A stretch of DNA of 64,000 nucleotides from Mobilitalea sibirica. GTDB lineage: Bacteria > Bacillota > Clostridia > Lachnospirales > Lachnospiraceae. This document shows positions 51,671 to 60,333 of the stretch, in pieces (position 1 is the stretch's first letter; each line of letters starts with the position of its first letter). The notes below the pieces were generated by a model. The model saw only the letters and a program-made list of their open reading frames with translations, was not told the DNA's origin and did no database searches. Where the stretch lies: assembly GCF_015999265.1 (NCBI RefSeq), contig NZ_JAEAGR010000003.1, forward strand, positions 1-64,000. The letters run 5' to 3'. The translations under genes were made by a program, and so were the position numbers.

Positions 51671-52820
51671 ATTTTTCGAATTCTCCACTAATATACATCT
51701 TTTCTAAATTATGTCCTTCTCTCAATTCACGTTGTGTTGCATTACTGAGGGATGTTAATTCGCCAGTTCTTGATAAAATAAACAGGCAATCTGGTCGTAA
51801 TAATCTGTTTGATAATAAATTAGTATTGTGTGAAGTCAATATAATTTGGCAATTTGGAAATTTCATTTTAAAATACTTTAAAAGATTTTCTGCCATCTCA
51901 AAATGATAAAATGCATCAAATTCATCAAGATACATCATAGATGCTGTTTTTCCAATAAAAAATCTTCTATACAAATTAAGAAGTGCTAATGTTCCGCTTG
52001 ATGCATTTTCATAAAATGGAATTAATTTTTTATGTTTAAAATATAATTCATTTTGACCATCAGGAAGTTTTTTTAAAACTAAACGACATTCTACTCCCAT
52101 TATATTCAAGAATTCTTCAAATTCTTTTAGTTGATTTGAGTCATCATTTAATACTTCAAAAAAATTGTCATACATTCTCTTTGGTCTATACATAACCATA
52201 CTTCCCACAGTTAACATTGACATACGTCTAACATAATCATCTAACTTTAACAAAACAGAATTTGTCGTTAAAGCGGAGTTACTAATTAACCATCTCATAA
52301 AAGGTAATGCTCGTTCAATTAAATCTTCTGAAGTTTCATTCTCCTTTATTGAATCTAAATACCTATCTAGCACAACTGATTCAGCAGAAATATAGCTTAA
52401 ATTATCAAAATTGTATTTGTCTTCTGAAAAATTGCAATAAAAAATCTTTCGTTCATCAATTATTAGTTCCTCATCGCGTAATTCTACATTGGAAAATTTA
52501 CTATATTTATATATAACTTCTTTATCATCAAACATGAAAGTATATTTGAATTCCGAGTAATTGTCATTTGAATCTGCATTTATAAAGAAATTTTCATTAA
52601 ATCTTCCTAATCGTGGGTATGATAAATTACTTCCAATATCCATAATTGCTTCGCCTAAGTTTGTTTTTCCTGTAGCATTTCTGCCGTATATTAGCATTTT
52701 AGTAATAGTATTATCTGTAATACAATCTGTGCTAAACTGATAGCCACCAATATTTCCAAAGTCAATAATAATATTTTCTTTGAAATTTTTAAAGTTTTTA
52801 ACTTCGAATTTTTTAAGCAT
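51663..52820 (-). CDS. AAA/ABC-type ATPase of a putative defence pair (RloA-like)
   Basis: A 385-residue ATPase of the AAA_15/AAA_21 type. It begins with a recF/SMC-like strand (KKFEVKNFKNFKENIIIDF), then Walker A GRNATGKT (46-53), the signature-like SSGTLALLNLYRRF, Walker B MMYLDEFDAF (near 299), and the H-loop LTSHNTNLLS. ATG 52820 follows GAGAGGTG; the frame is open 14 codons more. Such ATPases pair with TOPRIM or other nucleases in RloAB, AbiL, PARIS and Gabija-like systems. Location on a tRNA-integrated element supports a defence role. Confidence 0.8.
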   Translation of the reverse strand: MLKKFEVKNFKNFKENIIIDFGNIGGYQFSTDCITDNTITKMLIYGRNATGKTNLGEAIMDIGSNLSYPRLGRFNENFFINADSNDNYSEFKYTFMFDDKEVIYKYSKFSNVELRDEELIIDERKIFYCNFSEDKYNFDNLSYISAESVVLDRYLDSIKENETSEDLIERALPFMRWLISNSALTTNSVLLKLDDYVRRMSMLTVGSMVMYRPKRMYDNFFEVLNDDSNQLKEFEEFLNIMGVECRLVLKKLPDGQNELYFKHKKLIPFYENASSGTLALLNLYRRFFIGKTASMMYLDEFDAFYHFEMAENLLKYFKMKFPNCQIILTSHNTNLLSNRLLRPDCLFILSRTGELTSLSNATQRELREGHNLEKMYISGEFEKYE

Positions 52821-53210
52821 AATAGAAATCACCTCTCTTATTCTATATTCTATTATTAACATTAATATTATACTAGATACTTATAAAAAGAGCAATAGAT
52901 TACCGTAAAAAAATTACGGCAATCTTTTTGCGTGAAGTGAAAAGTAATGTATATAAACGAAAAACTACTCGTTTTGAATAAAGTAAAACCTAAGATTATT
53001 TGAGTTATTACCTTTTTGGTGCATGAAATTAGTACTACGATAGAATTAATAACATTAATGGCGTACACTTTTTTAAAGATGTATAATCTACACTTTCTAA
53101 AAAGGCGTATACATTCATACAGTAAAAATAATGAATGCTATGATATTTTACATGAAAATACCCTGCCATAAACATAATGAATACTTATGTACTTGGGTGA
53201 AGACGGAATC

Positions 53211-53255
53211 AAAAATACGAAGGATCCATGCGTAGCATGGATCCTTCGTATTTTT
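53211..53255. terminator. 21-bp perfect hairpin
   Basis: Arms 53211-53231 and 53235-53255 (AAAAATACGAAGGATCCATG...) pair perfectly around GTA, with A- and T-tracts at the ends. It separates the defence operon from the mobilisation region. The region 52863-53210 left of it shows no supported gene. Confidence 0.8.
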
Positions 53256-53281
53256 GATGTGGGATGATGCAAAAGCGTCGC

Positions 53282-53350
53282 AGACCCCTCGGAGAGCGAG
53301 CAGGTCAGTTTGTAAAACTGCCCTAGTGAGTTAATACAGACTCTGTATTA
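53282..53350 (+). other. Probable MobV origin of transfer
   Basis: Stem CAGTTT-GTA-AAACTG (53306-53320) is followed by TAGTGAGTTA (53324-53333), close to the pMV158-type MobV nick site TAGTGTG/TTA, then a second inverted repeat TAATACAG/CTGTATTA (53332-53350). It lies 110 bp upstream of the MobV gene, the usual place. Predicted nick between 53330 and 53331. Confidence 0.55.
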
Positions 53351-53462
53351 GGAAATAAAGAAAAACATTTTCGAAAAAACAGCAAAAAAATGCTCCTTTT
53401 AAAATTTGTCTATCATTTTTATTAATGTACCAGAAAAACAAATTTGTAAGGAGGCATAAATT

Positions 53463-54701
53463 ATGGCATACGTTTGTATAGCAAGACACAAAGGTTATAT
53501 TAAATCTAAGACGCGTTTTCCGTACCAACACAATTTCAGGACTCTGAAAAATTATCGGAACAAGAACATCAATGCAACACTTACCCATCTGAACTCTTGT
53601 ATAATGAATAATCTGAAAGATGGAGAAACCTATCTGGCAGCATTCAATCGCCTTTATAAAAACGGAGTATTTAAAGGGCAGTTAAAAGTGCAGGGGGCAG
53701 AAGATAAGCAAACAAAGTTTGTGGATGAATTTCTTATATATCCACCATATGAGATTATAACGCAAATGAGTCTTGAGGAACAAGAAGCATTTTTCAAAAA
53801 AGTATTGCAAGCACTTCAGAAGTACTTCCCGTACATGATTATTTTATCAGCTCATATACATCGTGATGAGGTGTTTCATCCTCTGGATGAGGATATGAAA
53901 GCTCTCTTTCCCGAAGGGAAAATAACTCCTCATATGCATATTGTTGCAATTCCGATAGTCTATGATAAAAAGAAGGATTGTAAGAAAGTCTCTATAACAG
54001 AACTATGGAAAGGTAAATTCAGTTATCGTAAATTCCAAGATTATATGTATGACACGGTCGGGAAAGAATATGGATTTGACCGTGGAGAGAAGCATGATTT
54101 TGGAGAAGCACAAAAGCATTTGGATGTAGAAGCATTCAAATTAAAGGAAGCAGAAAAATCGCTTAACAAGCTGGAGGCAGATATCATTAAGAAAGAACAG
54201 GAGCTTGCAGAAAGAGCGAAAGACTTAGAACCGGAAGAACACATTAATCTATTTAATATCATAGATGTTAAAAAGCAACAGAAATCTGTCAACTATGCGT
54301 TGAAGTTAGAAAAGGAAAAGAATGCTCTGCTCCAGAAAGAAAAGGAAAGCTTAAATCAAGCATTAATTGAAAAAGATGAAGTAATCCTTGCCAAAACACA
54401 AGAAATTATAGTACAGCGAGAAAAACTCTCTGAATTAGAGAAAGAGCTATTGCTTGAGAAAGAAATAACCAACGATATTTTAAATATCCAAATATCTGAT
54501 GAAAGTGTACGTCGAGTTCAACTGAATGAAGCGAAAAGGAAGATTAAATTATATGACCTTATGGTAAGAACAGTAACGGAGTTCCTGTCAAAACTCATTA
54601 ATAAATGTCCTGACTTCATAAAGGAATTAATGAATCGTGAACTTCTACACAAAAAAGATTTATCAATAGAACGGAATATGAATCATCATAAGGGTAGATA
54701 A
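53463..54701 (+). CDS. mob: MobV-family relaxase (Pre/Mob)
   Basis: A 412-residue plasmid-recombination/mobilisation protein that nicks oriT and leads DNA transfer using a host conjugation channel. The N-terminal relaxase domain carries the MobV motif in ILSAHIHRDEVFHPL...ITPHMHIVAIPI (His-x-Asp/Glu...Pro-His-x-His). Residues about 215-400 form a long coiled coil. AAGGAGG precedes ATG 53463. Sits between the oriT and the element integrase. A fragment of a second copy lies at 42043-42120. Confidence 0.88.
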   Translation: MAYVCIARHKGYIKSKTRFPYQHNFRTLKNYRNKNINATLTHLNSCIMNNLKDGETYLAAFNRLYKNGVFKGQLKVQGAEDKQTKFVDEFLIYPPYEIITQMSLEEQEAFFKKVLQALQKYFPYMIILSAHIHRDEVFHPLDEDMKALFPEGKITPHMHIVAIPIVYDKKKDCKKVSITELWKGKFSYRKFQDYMYDTVGKEYGFDRGEKHDFGEAQKHLDVEAFKLKEAEKSLNKLEADIIKKEQELAERAKDLEPEEHINLFNIIDVKKQQKSVNYALKLEKEKNALLQKEKESLNQALIEKDEVILAKTQEIIVQREKLSELEKELLLEKEITNDILNIQISDESVRRVQLNEAKRKIKLYDLMVRTVTEFLSKLINKCPDFIKELMNRELLHKKDLSIERNMNHHKGR

Positions 54702-54804
54702 GTAACTATTAACTATTATTAGGCAAAATAATAATTCCGGACACTCTGAAATAGAGATTATACATAACAAACAGAAGCCTTTTTTCTGAAAGAAGGGTTT
54801 CGAT

Positions 54805-55999
54805 ATGTTGAATTATGACAAAACATTGAAAGAAGCGGTCAGACATGATATCCTATCAATATCAGAAGTGGATGAGATGTTAAAGATGACACGTAGAAAA
54901 TTAGTTGAAAAAACACATCCATATGCAATCAATAGCCGTTCCAACGGCAGAGTAATAACAACCGTAAGGGAGGAGGGCAAACTCAAGCAGTTATCGGCAG
55001 GAACAGAGGATGAGATGATAGACAAGCTGTATCTGTTTTACTTTGAGAACAAGAAGAAACGGACCCTGAATGACTTGTTTCCAGAGTGGAAAGCGGAAAG
55101 ACTAAAAGATAAAAACGTTAACATTAAAACAGTAAATCGTGATAACCAGCATTGGAATAAGTACTACAGAGACCATGCCATCATTCATGTTCCTATCTCT
55201 AACAAAGATGTTGAATGATTTCTTTAATGCTACCATTACTAAATTCAATCTCTCTAACAGAGAATACAATAACATGATGAGCATTATGATTGCTTTGTTA
55301 AGGATAGCAATTGATGAAGAGATAATTGTAGAGAATCCAATGAACGGTATCTATATTAAGGCAAAATTCAGAGCAGTTAGGAAGAAAAGTGACGGTTCTA
55401 AGCTATATCTGAATGATGAATATGAAGCATTAGTTGCTCATCTCGAAGAAGAAAATACGATTGAAGCGTTATGCATTCAGTTAATGTTTCAACTTGGTGC
55501 CCGTATAGGAGAAGGGGTAGCGCTTAAATTCTCTGATATCGAGTATGGTAAGATTGCAATCCAGAGGATGGAAGAAAAGGTGCTTGTCTTTGATGGAGAG
55601 AACTTTAAAAGTGCCGGAGTTCAGATAGTAGAGCATCTGAAGAAGGAGAACGATTCAGAGTACCGTTTTATTCCTCTTACCGACAGAGCAAACCAGATAA
55701 TTGAGAATTCAAGAGAGTTAAATCCCGACGGAGAGTTTATCTTTGAACGAGATGGAGAACGTTTAACTGCAAGAGCGGTAACCTATTGGCTTAGTAAATA
55801 TTGCAGAGATGCAGGTATTACATACAAGAGTCCTCATTGTACGAGAAGGACTACTGCAAGCCGATTAAGCACGGCAGGAATGCCACTTGATAAGATACGG
55901 GATATTCTTGGACAAGTCGATGAAAAGACCACGCTTGGGTATATTTACAATCCAAATATGGAACAAGAGAACTTAAATATCATGAATAATGCATTGTAA
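54805..55999 (+). pseudogene. int: Tyrosine integrase with a frameshift
   Basis: Two overlapping frames, 54805-55218 (N-terminal arm-binding and core-binding part) and 55139-55999 (rest), together align along the intact integrase at 58988-60205. Comparison around VPI...MLNDF shows about 8 bases missing near 55198-55210. The catalytic part keeps QLGARIGEG (Arg), HCTRRTTAS (HxxR), LGQVDEKTTLGYIY (here GQ for the usual GH, and the Tyr nucleophile). Frameshift and His-to-Gln change both argue for inactivity. Confidence 0.85.
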
Positions 56000-56008
56000 A
56001 AGTGCTAA

Positions 56009-56031
56009 TAAAAGCAGTGCACATATGATGC
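56009..56031. repeat. Integrase arm-type repeat pair beside att copy 4
   Basis: AGTGCACATATGATGCACATAT: two TGCACATAT units 12 bp apart. The partner pair on the other side of the att core is CTGCACACATGATTGCACACAT at 56151-56172. Confidence 0.55.
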
Positions 56032-56076
56032 ACATATCAGCGCAACAAAAAATCCCTTGAAAATCAAGGGACTTCA

Positions 56077-56099
56077 TAAGCGCGAGACGGGATTCGAAC
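56077..56099 (-). repeat. att-like copy 4 of the tRNA-Gly 3' end
   Basis: TAAGCGCGAGACGGGATTCGAAC, identical to the tRNA-Gly end at 60311-60333. It marks the right end of element B and the left end of element C. Confidence 0.85.
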
Positions 56100-56278
56100 A
56101 AATCCCCGCACACACAAATACTGATAAATAGGAGGTTTGCGGCTTCTGTTATTTATCTGCACACATGATTGCACACATTGGATGTGTGCTTTTTATATTG
56201 CTCAAATAAATTGTGATATGTATTTATGAAAGACAACGAACTAATTGAACTTCGCTAAATGCCTATTAGTTACAGACA

Positions 56279-57115
56279 TTAATTTTTCTGAACAACATAA
56301 ATAATATTCATGCCACAGTCCAGGGTTCCTGGTAATTTAGTAAATTGGATTTCTTTTTCCACAATCAATTCCCAAAAATCTTTATCATTTCGTGCATTTT
56401 CCAAGGCCGCGTCTCCAGCTTGTGTAAATAAACCAGCAGAACTGCGTTCAATTATTTTTACTGGAAACTGATTGAATAAATCATCCATCTGGTTGCTTCT
56501 CATCATATGGACATAATGTTTGCTTGGTACAGGATAATGTTCTTCATCTTGGACTCCTGTATCAAAAATCCATCTAGTTGCTTCTATGCCAAACTGGTCT
56601 TTTTCATATCTTATACCATCTAGATAGTATAGTGAAGCTCCAATGAAACTCATTGCTCCTACAACCATAATACCGCCCGGTTTCAAAATTCTAAGCATTT
56701 CAGCGACGCCATCTTTTTCTTTATCCAAAAGATAGTTAATTACGCCACCGATACATACAATACAGTCAAAAGATGAATCTGGGAAAACTCCCATATCAAG
56801 TATATCTAAGACATGATAGGACTCGATATAGTTAAATAGGGATAATTCCTTCATTTTGGCTTTATTGAATTCTATCTGATGTTCGGAAATATCTGCTACA
56901 GTTAAAGACTTACAAAATTGCACAATATCTTTTGTGTACCTACCAGAACCGGCGCCAATTTCTAAAACTTTATCATTCGCTTTGATATGTCGGCTCAAGA
57001 TTTCAAGATGTACCCGATATAGAAGTTCACCATGACCATCTTTTTCAAGTCGTGTCCATTCTCGGTCTCCGTAATTGTTATATCTGTCTCTTGGAATTTC
57101 TGGGTTGTAACTCAT
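56279..57115 (-). CDS. Class I SAM-dependent methyltransferase
   Basis: A 278-residue Rossmann-fold methyltransferase. Motif I is KVLEIGAGSGRYTKDI (near residue 52), motif II acidic end VADISE, motif IV FDCIVCIGGVINYL, then LKPGGIMVVG. The acceptor is unknown; small molecule, rRNA or antibiotic are all possible. AAAGGAG precedes the ATG. An overlapping 37-codon frame begins 76 nt upstream. Cargo of element C. Confidence 0.9.
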   Translation of the reverse strand: MSYNPEIPRDRYNNYGDREWTRLEKDGHGELLYRVHLEILSRHIKANDKVLEIGAGSGRYTKDIVQFCKSLTVADISEHQIEFNKAKMKELSLFNYIESYHVLDILDMGVFPDSSFDCIVCIGGVINYLLDKEKDGVAEMLRILKPGGIMVVGAMSFIGASLYYLDGIRYEKDQFGIEATRWIFDTGVQDEEHYPVPSKHYVHMMRSNQMDDLFNQFPVKIIERSSAGLFTQAGDAALENARNDKDFWELIVEKEIQFTKLPGTLDCGMNIIYVVQKN

Positions 57116-57191
57116 AAAAGCATCTCCTTTTCAAATTCAAATTATTAATGTTTTCAATATCGCTAATGTCGCTAATATCGCTTTCACTCAT
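57078..57191 (-). CDS. Possible leader peptide overlapping the methyltransferase start
   Basis: A 37-codon frame with GGGAGGTGG ahead of its ATG (57189-57191). It begins MSESDISDISDIENINN, encoded by 9-bp repeats, and runs 38 nt into the methyltransferase gene. Leader frames of this sort control some resistance methyltransferases by translational attenuation; that role here is inference. Confidence 0.35.
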   Translation of the reverse strand: MSESDISDISDIENINNLNLKRRCFYELQPRNSKRQI

Positions 57192-57352
57192 ACAACCACC
57201 TCCCAAGTTAATATACATTTTCTACTTCGTATTGTAAACTATAGTGAAGTAATTCCTAAATTATACATTTTGCAATATACAAAGTCAACCCTAAATGATG
57301 AACGTGTATAAACTACACCTTATTCAGAAGAGTACACCTTTTTTATTGGCAT

Positions 57353-57392
57353 GATAACGGTTACTCGTTACTTCTTCGAGTAAACGGTTATC
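57353..57392. repeat. Palindrome shared with the right end of the window
   Basis: GATAACGGTTACTCG and CGAGTAAACGGTTATC around a 9-nt loop. A near copy lies at 63554-63594, and both are followed by AATATTCATCAAAT (57411-57424; 63614-63627). Confidence 0.65.
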
Positions 57393-57472
57393 AATAAGAA
57401 TGGAACGGCAAATATTCATCAAATTTCAGATGTAAAAATTTAAATATGACATATTAGAATTGTAAAGAAGTT

Positions 57473-57830
57473 GAAAGGAGAAAACAAAACAAACAAAAAC
57501 AGTTTATAATTAACAAACAAATGAAACAAACAGACAGAAAACAAAATATATATTTTGTTTTCGTAAGGTAATTGAAGTTATAAAACCTTATATCCGGTAT
57601 ACCGGCTGTCTGTGAGAAGAAAAGAAGAGAGAACGAAGTTCTCTTGACTTAAGACGTATCTGTAACGGGATTTTATCTGACAAACCAATGTTTACGAAGA
57701 TTGTAGACCATTAAAAACCGCTCCGGTAATAATGGTTAGGCTGGATACCCTTTGACTGTATCCATAGGAGCAATAATCACCAGGTGCCTGTGATTTGAAT
57801 AAATTGGCGCGTGCTCAGCTTTAACAAAAA
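57473..57830 (+). other. Structured non-coding module before the recombinase gene
   Basis: 57473-57661 is repeated at 41540-41732. It holds the stem AGAGAAC-GAA-GTTCTCT (57628-57646) and CCGGTATACCGG. Further on are GGATAC...GTATCC (about 57736-57762) and ATCACCAGG...CCTGTGAT (about 57776-57796) hairpins. No coding frame. It could be a leader RNA or protein-binding region for element maintenance. Confidence 0.5.
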
Positions 57831-57940
57831 TACAATCTAAGTAACTATAGTCAAAGTGAAAGAAAATCACTTTTATTCGTCAAGTTTGTGCCTGTGCACA
57901 GACTTCATTGCGCGTAAAATAGCGCAGGAAAGAGGTAAAT

Positions 57941-58858
57941 ATGGCCCGGAACAGAGAAAAGAAACATCAATCATTAATACATCAGGTGGAAATGAAATTG
58001 AAGTCAAAGATGGCAATCGGTCACTCGAAATATGATGACCAAAAGGCAGAACGTGCGCTTTTGAAAGAGAAGCGTAAAAAGAATTCAAAGGCAAAGTTAA
58101 GTTATGAGGAACGTATAACCATTCATAAGATTTATACCTGGAGCACATTTCAGGATTATCAGAAGCACGCCTGTTACTTTGTTAAATGGTGTAAGAAGCA
58201 CTATGGATGCAAGACACTGGCAGAATGCAGAGCATATGCGGATGAATGGCTTACAACACGTTTTGCTTTATCACCGTATACTCAGAAGTTGGAAGCGTGT
58301 ACTCTTGCTAAGATATTTGACTGTACGACAGAGGATTTTATTAAAACGGCAGTACGTCATAGGGCTGGAATCACAAGAAGCCGGAAAACAGCAAAACGTG
58401 ATAAGAATTTCTCTGAAACAAAGAACAGGGAATTCATAGAATTCTGTAAAGCCACCGGATTACGTAAGAAAGAATTGAAATGCTTAAGGGGCACACAATT
58501 AGTCTTTAAGAACGGGATTTATTACATAGCTGTTACTAGTGGAGCAAAGGGTGCAAGATATAGGGAATCCCCTATTATTTCGAATGTGGATGCTATTGTA
58601 GAAAGAATGAAAGAAGCAGGAAATAATAAAGTATGGCCCTATGTCCCTGATATGGATGTTCACTCTTATCGAAGTGAATATTGTACGGAAATCTATAACA
58701 CATTAGCCAGACCGGTAGATAAGATACCGAAGAACGAACGCTACCATTGCAGATGTGACTTGAAAGGTGTTTGTTATGATAAGCGTGCCATGTTGATTTC
58801 CAGTAGATTCCTTGGTCATAACCGAATCAATATCATTGCAGAACATTATTTACGCTAA
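57941..58858 (+). CDS. Atypical tyrosine recombinase-like protein
   Basis: A 305-residue basic protein. The C-terminal half shows scattered tyrosine recombinase features: ATGLRKKELKCL (Arg I), DVHSYRSEY (HxxR), then LGHNRINIIAEHYLR (GH and candidate Tyr nucleophile). A Cys/His-containing insert (NERYHCRCDLKGVCYDK) separates the last two motifs, unusual for the family. AAAGAGG precedes ATG 57941. May act in excision, element replication or resolution. A terminator-like hairpin (ATATGCCCGCAG/CTGCGGGCATAT, 58862-58888) follows. Confidence 0.7.
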   Translation: MARNREKKHQSLIHQVEMKLKSKMAIGHSKYDDQKAERALLKEKRKKNSKAKLSYEERITIHKIYTWSTFQDYQKHACYFVKWCKKHYGCKTLAECRAYADEWLTTRFALSPYTQKLEACTLAKIFDCTTEDFIKTAVRHRAGITRSRKTAKRDKNFSETKNREFIEFCKATGLRKKELKCLRGTQLVFKNGIYYIAVTSGAKGARYRESPIISNVDAIVERMKEAGNNKVWPYVPDMDVHSYRSEYCTEIYNTLARPVDKIPKNERYHCRCDLKGVCYDKRAMLISSRFLGHNRINIIAEHYLR

Positions 58859-58861
58859 CTC

Positions 58862-58892
58862 ATATGCCCGCAGGATCTGCGGGCATATTTCA
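58862..58892 (+). terminator. Hairpin after the atypical recombinase
   Basis: ATATGCCCGCAG (58862-58873) and CTGCGGGCATAT (58877-58888), loop GAT, short T-tail. Confidence 0.6.
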
Positions 58893-58987
58893 AAAAAAAG
58901 CTTCGTTTTCAAAATTACCTGTCATATTGTTCGTATAAAACATGAAAGAAACATGTTTTAAGTATTAACACAGGAGGTCACATTATT

Positions 58988-60205
58988 ATGCTTGATGCAT
59001 TATCTATCTTGCAGGAAGCTTATGAATGTGGTATCTTGGATGCAACAGAAGTCGCAATAAAAATAAATATGACCAAAGAAAACTTTATAAAAGAGCGTCA
59101 TCCATATTCCATCAGCTCCAGAAAGGATGGACGCTTCATAACCACCGTAAGGAAAGAAGACGAGGAAAGACAGCAGATAGCCGCACCATCGTATAAAGAA
59201 TTGATTAGTAAGCTTTACGATTATTACAATGACCGTAAAAGTGATTATACTATCAAGGATTTATATGAGATGTGGATAGAAAAGCGAGGAAAGCAGTCTG
59301 TAGAAGGTGTAATCGATATTAAGACTGTCAAACGGGATGAGCAGCATTGGCGTAAGTATTATGCCGATAATAAACTTATAACCATTCCCATTAAGAAAAT
59401 AACAACCAGAATGCTAAATGATTTTCTGAATGATTCCATTACCACGTTCAAGTTTTCAAGAAAAGAATTTAATAACATGAAAACTATTCTGAATGCTGTC
59501 TATCGGATAGCAATGGATAAGGAGATACTTTCCGTAAATCCGCTGTTAAATACGCATACGGATGTTAAATTCCGTTCCATCCAAAGGAAGAAGGATGGTT
59601 CTAAGCTCTATCTTGAAGATGAGATGGAAAGCCTAGAAGATTTTCTCTATCAACAAGGAACCATGGAAGCCTATACGATTTTGATGGATTTTCAAATCGG
59701 AACAAGGATTGGAGAACTGGTTGTACTGAAAAAGGAAGACATGCTTGATAACGAAGCCTATATTCACAAAATGGAGATTGTGGATGAGGAGAGAGTAGAT
59801 GGAGTTTATATACGAAAAGGCTACAAGATTGTGGAATATGTAAAACATGATATTTCTTCTGGCTATCGTACCATTCCGTTAACGGAAAAAGCACAAAAGA
59901 TTTTGGAAGAGGTAGAAAAGCTCTCATCTGATAACGAATACTTGTTTACACAAGCAAATGGTGAAAGGATGACGAGCAGGAGCTTTAATTACTGGTTAGA
60001 GAAGTATTGTCGGGATGCCGGAGTGACGTTTAAGAGCAGTCATTGTATCCGCAGAACATTTGCAAGCAGGCTGTTTGCAGCGGGGATGCCTCTAGCTGAA
60101 ATCAGTGTCTATATGGGACATGAGGATATCGAGACGACGAAGGGCTATATTTACAATTACCATGAAGTTGAGCAGAATCGTACCTACATGAACAAAGCAT
60201 TATAG
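58988..60205 (+). CDS. int: Tyrosine-type integrase at the tRNA-Gly att site
   Basis: A 405-residue integrase. N-terminal arm-binding domain (to about residue 90), core-binding SAM-like domain (about 95-190: IPIKKITTRMLNDFLNDSI), catalytic domain with QIGTRIGEL (Arg), HCIRRTFAS (HxxR), MGHEDIETTKGYIYNY (GH and Tyr nucleophile). All catalytic residues are present. AGGAGG lies 11 nt before the ATG. Located next to the tRNA-Gly that carries its att core, as expected for a site-specific tRNA integrase. Confidence 0.93.
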   Translation: MLDALSILQEAYECGILDATEVAIKINMTKENFIKERHPYSISSRKDGRFITTVRKEDEERQQIAAPSYKELISKLYDYYNDRKSDYTIKDLYEMWIEKRGKQSVEGVIDIKTVKRDEQHWRKYYADNKLITIPIKKITTRMLNDFLNDSITTFKFSRKEFNNMKTILNAVYRIAMDKEILSVNPLLNTHTDVKFRSIQRKKDGSKLYLEDEMESLEDFLYQQGTMEAYTILMDFQIGTRIGELVVLKKEDMLDNEAYIHKMEIVDEERVDGVYIRKGYKIVEYVKHDISSGYRTIPLTEKAQKILEEVEKLSSDNEYLFTQANGERMTSRSFNYWLEKYCRDAGVTFKSSHCIRRTFASRLFAAGMPLAEISVYMGHEDIETTKGYIYNYHEVEQNRTYMNKAL

Positions 60206-60227
60206 CAGTCCCTATACGTCAAAGGAT

Positions 60228-60250
60228 GTTGCACACATCCTGCACACATG
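60228..60250. repeat. Integrase arm-type repeat pair beside the tRNA-Gly att
   Basis: GTTGCACACATCCTGCACACATG: two TGCACACAT units, also found left of att copy 1 (41844-41862) at the same distance from the core. Confidence 0.55.
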
Positions 60251-60261
60251 ATTTTGAGACA

Positions 60262-60307
60262 CAAAAAAACAGGAAAGCTTGATTTTACTAGCTTTCCTGC
60301 CCTTTTT
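60262..60307 (+). terminator. Terminator after the integrase
   Basis: AACAGGAAAGCT / AGCTTTCCTG with CCCTTTTTC tail. Confidence 0.8.
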
Positions 60308-60310
60308 CAT

Positions 60311-60333
60311 TAAGCGCGAGACGGGATTCGAAC
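60311..60333 (-). repeat. att core in the tRNA-Gly 3' end
   Basis: TAAGCGCGAGACGGGATTCGAAC, the reference copy of the five direct repeats; it covers the acceptor 3' strand and T-arm of the tRNA gene. Confidence 0.85.

Larger units (their letters stand above)
50510..56099 (+). mobile_element. Mobilisable element B (defence-like genes, mobV, broken integrase)
   Basis: Bounded by att copies 3 and 4. Contents from left: TOPRIM-like and AAA ATPase genes on the minus strand, a 21-bp-arm terminator, a probable oriT, a MobV relaxase and a tyrosine integrase next to the right att. The integrase is frameshifted, so the element is probably immobile unless helped in trans by the intact integrase of element C. 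Confidence 0.75.
56077..60333 (+). mobile_element. Integrated element C (methyltransferase, two recombinases)
   Basis: Bounded by att copy 4 and the tRNA-Gly 3' end. Carries a methyltransferase with leader frame, a structured non-coding module, an atypical tyrosine recombinase and an intact integrase beside the tRNA. No relaxase, so it is an integrative element that could be mobilised by others. Confidence 0.75.

Noticed and set aside
51643-53068. Plus-strand and other small frames around the ATPase/TOPRIM genes
   Set aside because: They lie antisense to well-supported genes or in AT-rich spacer without ribosome binding sites.
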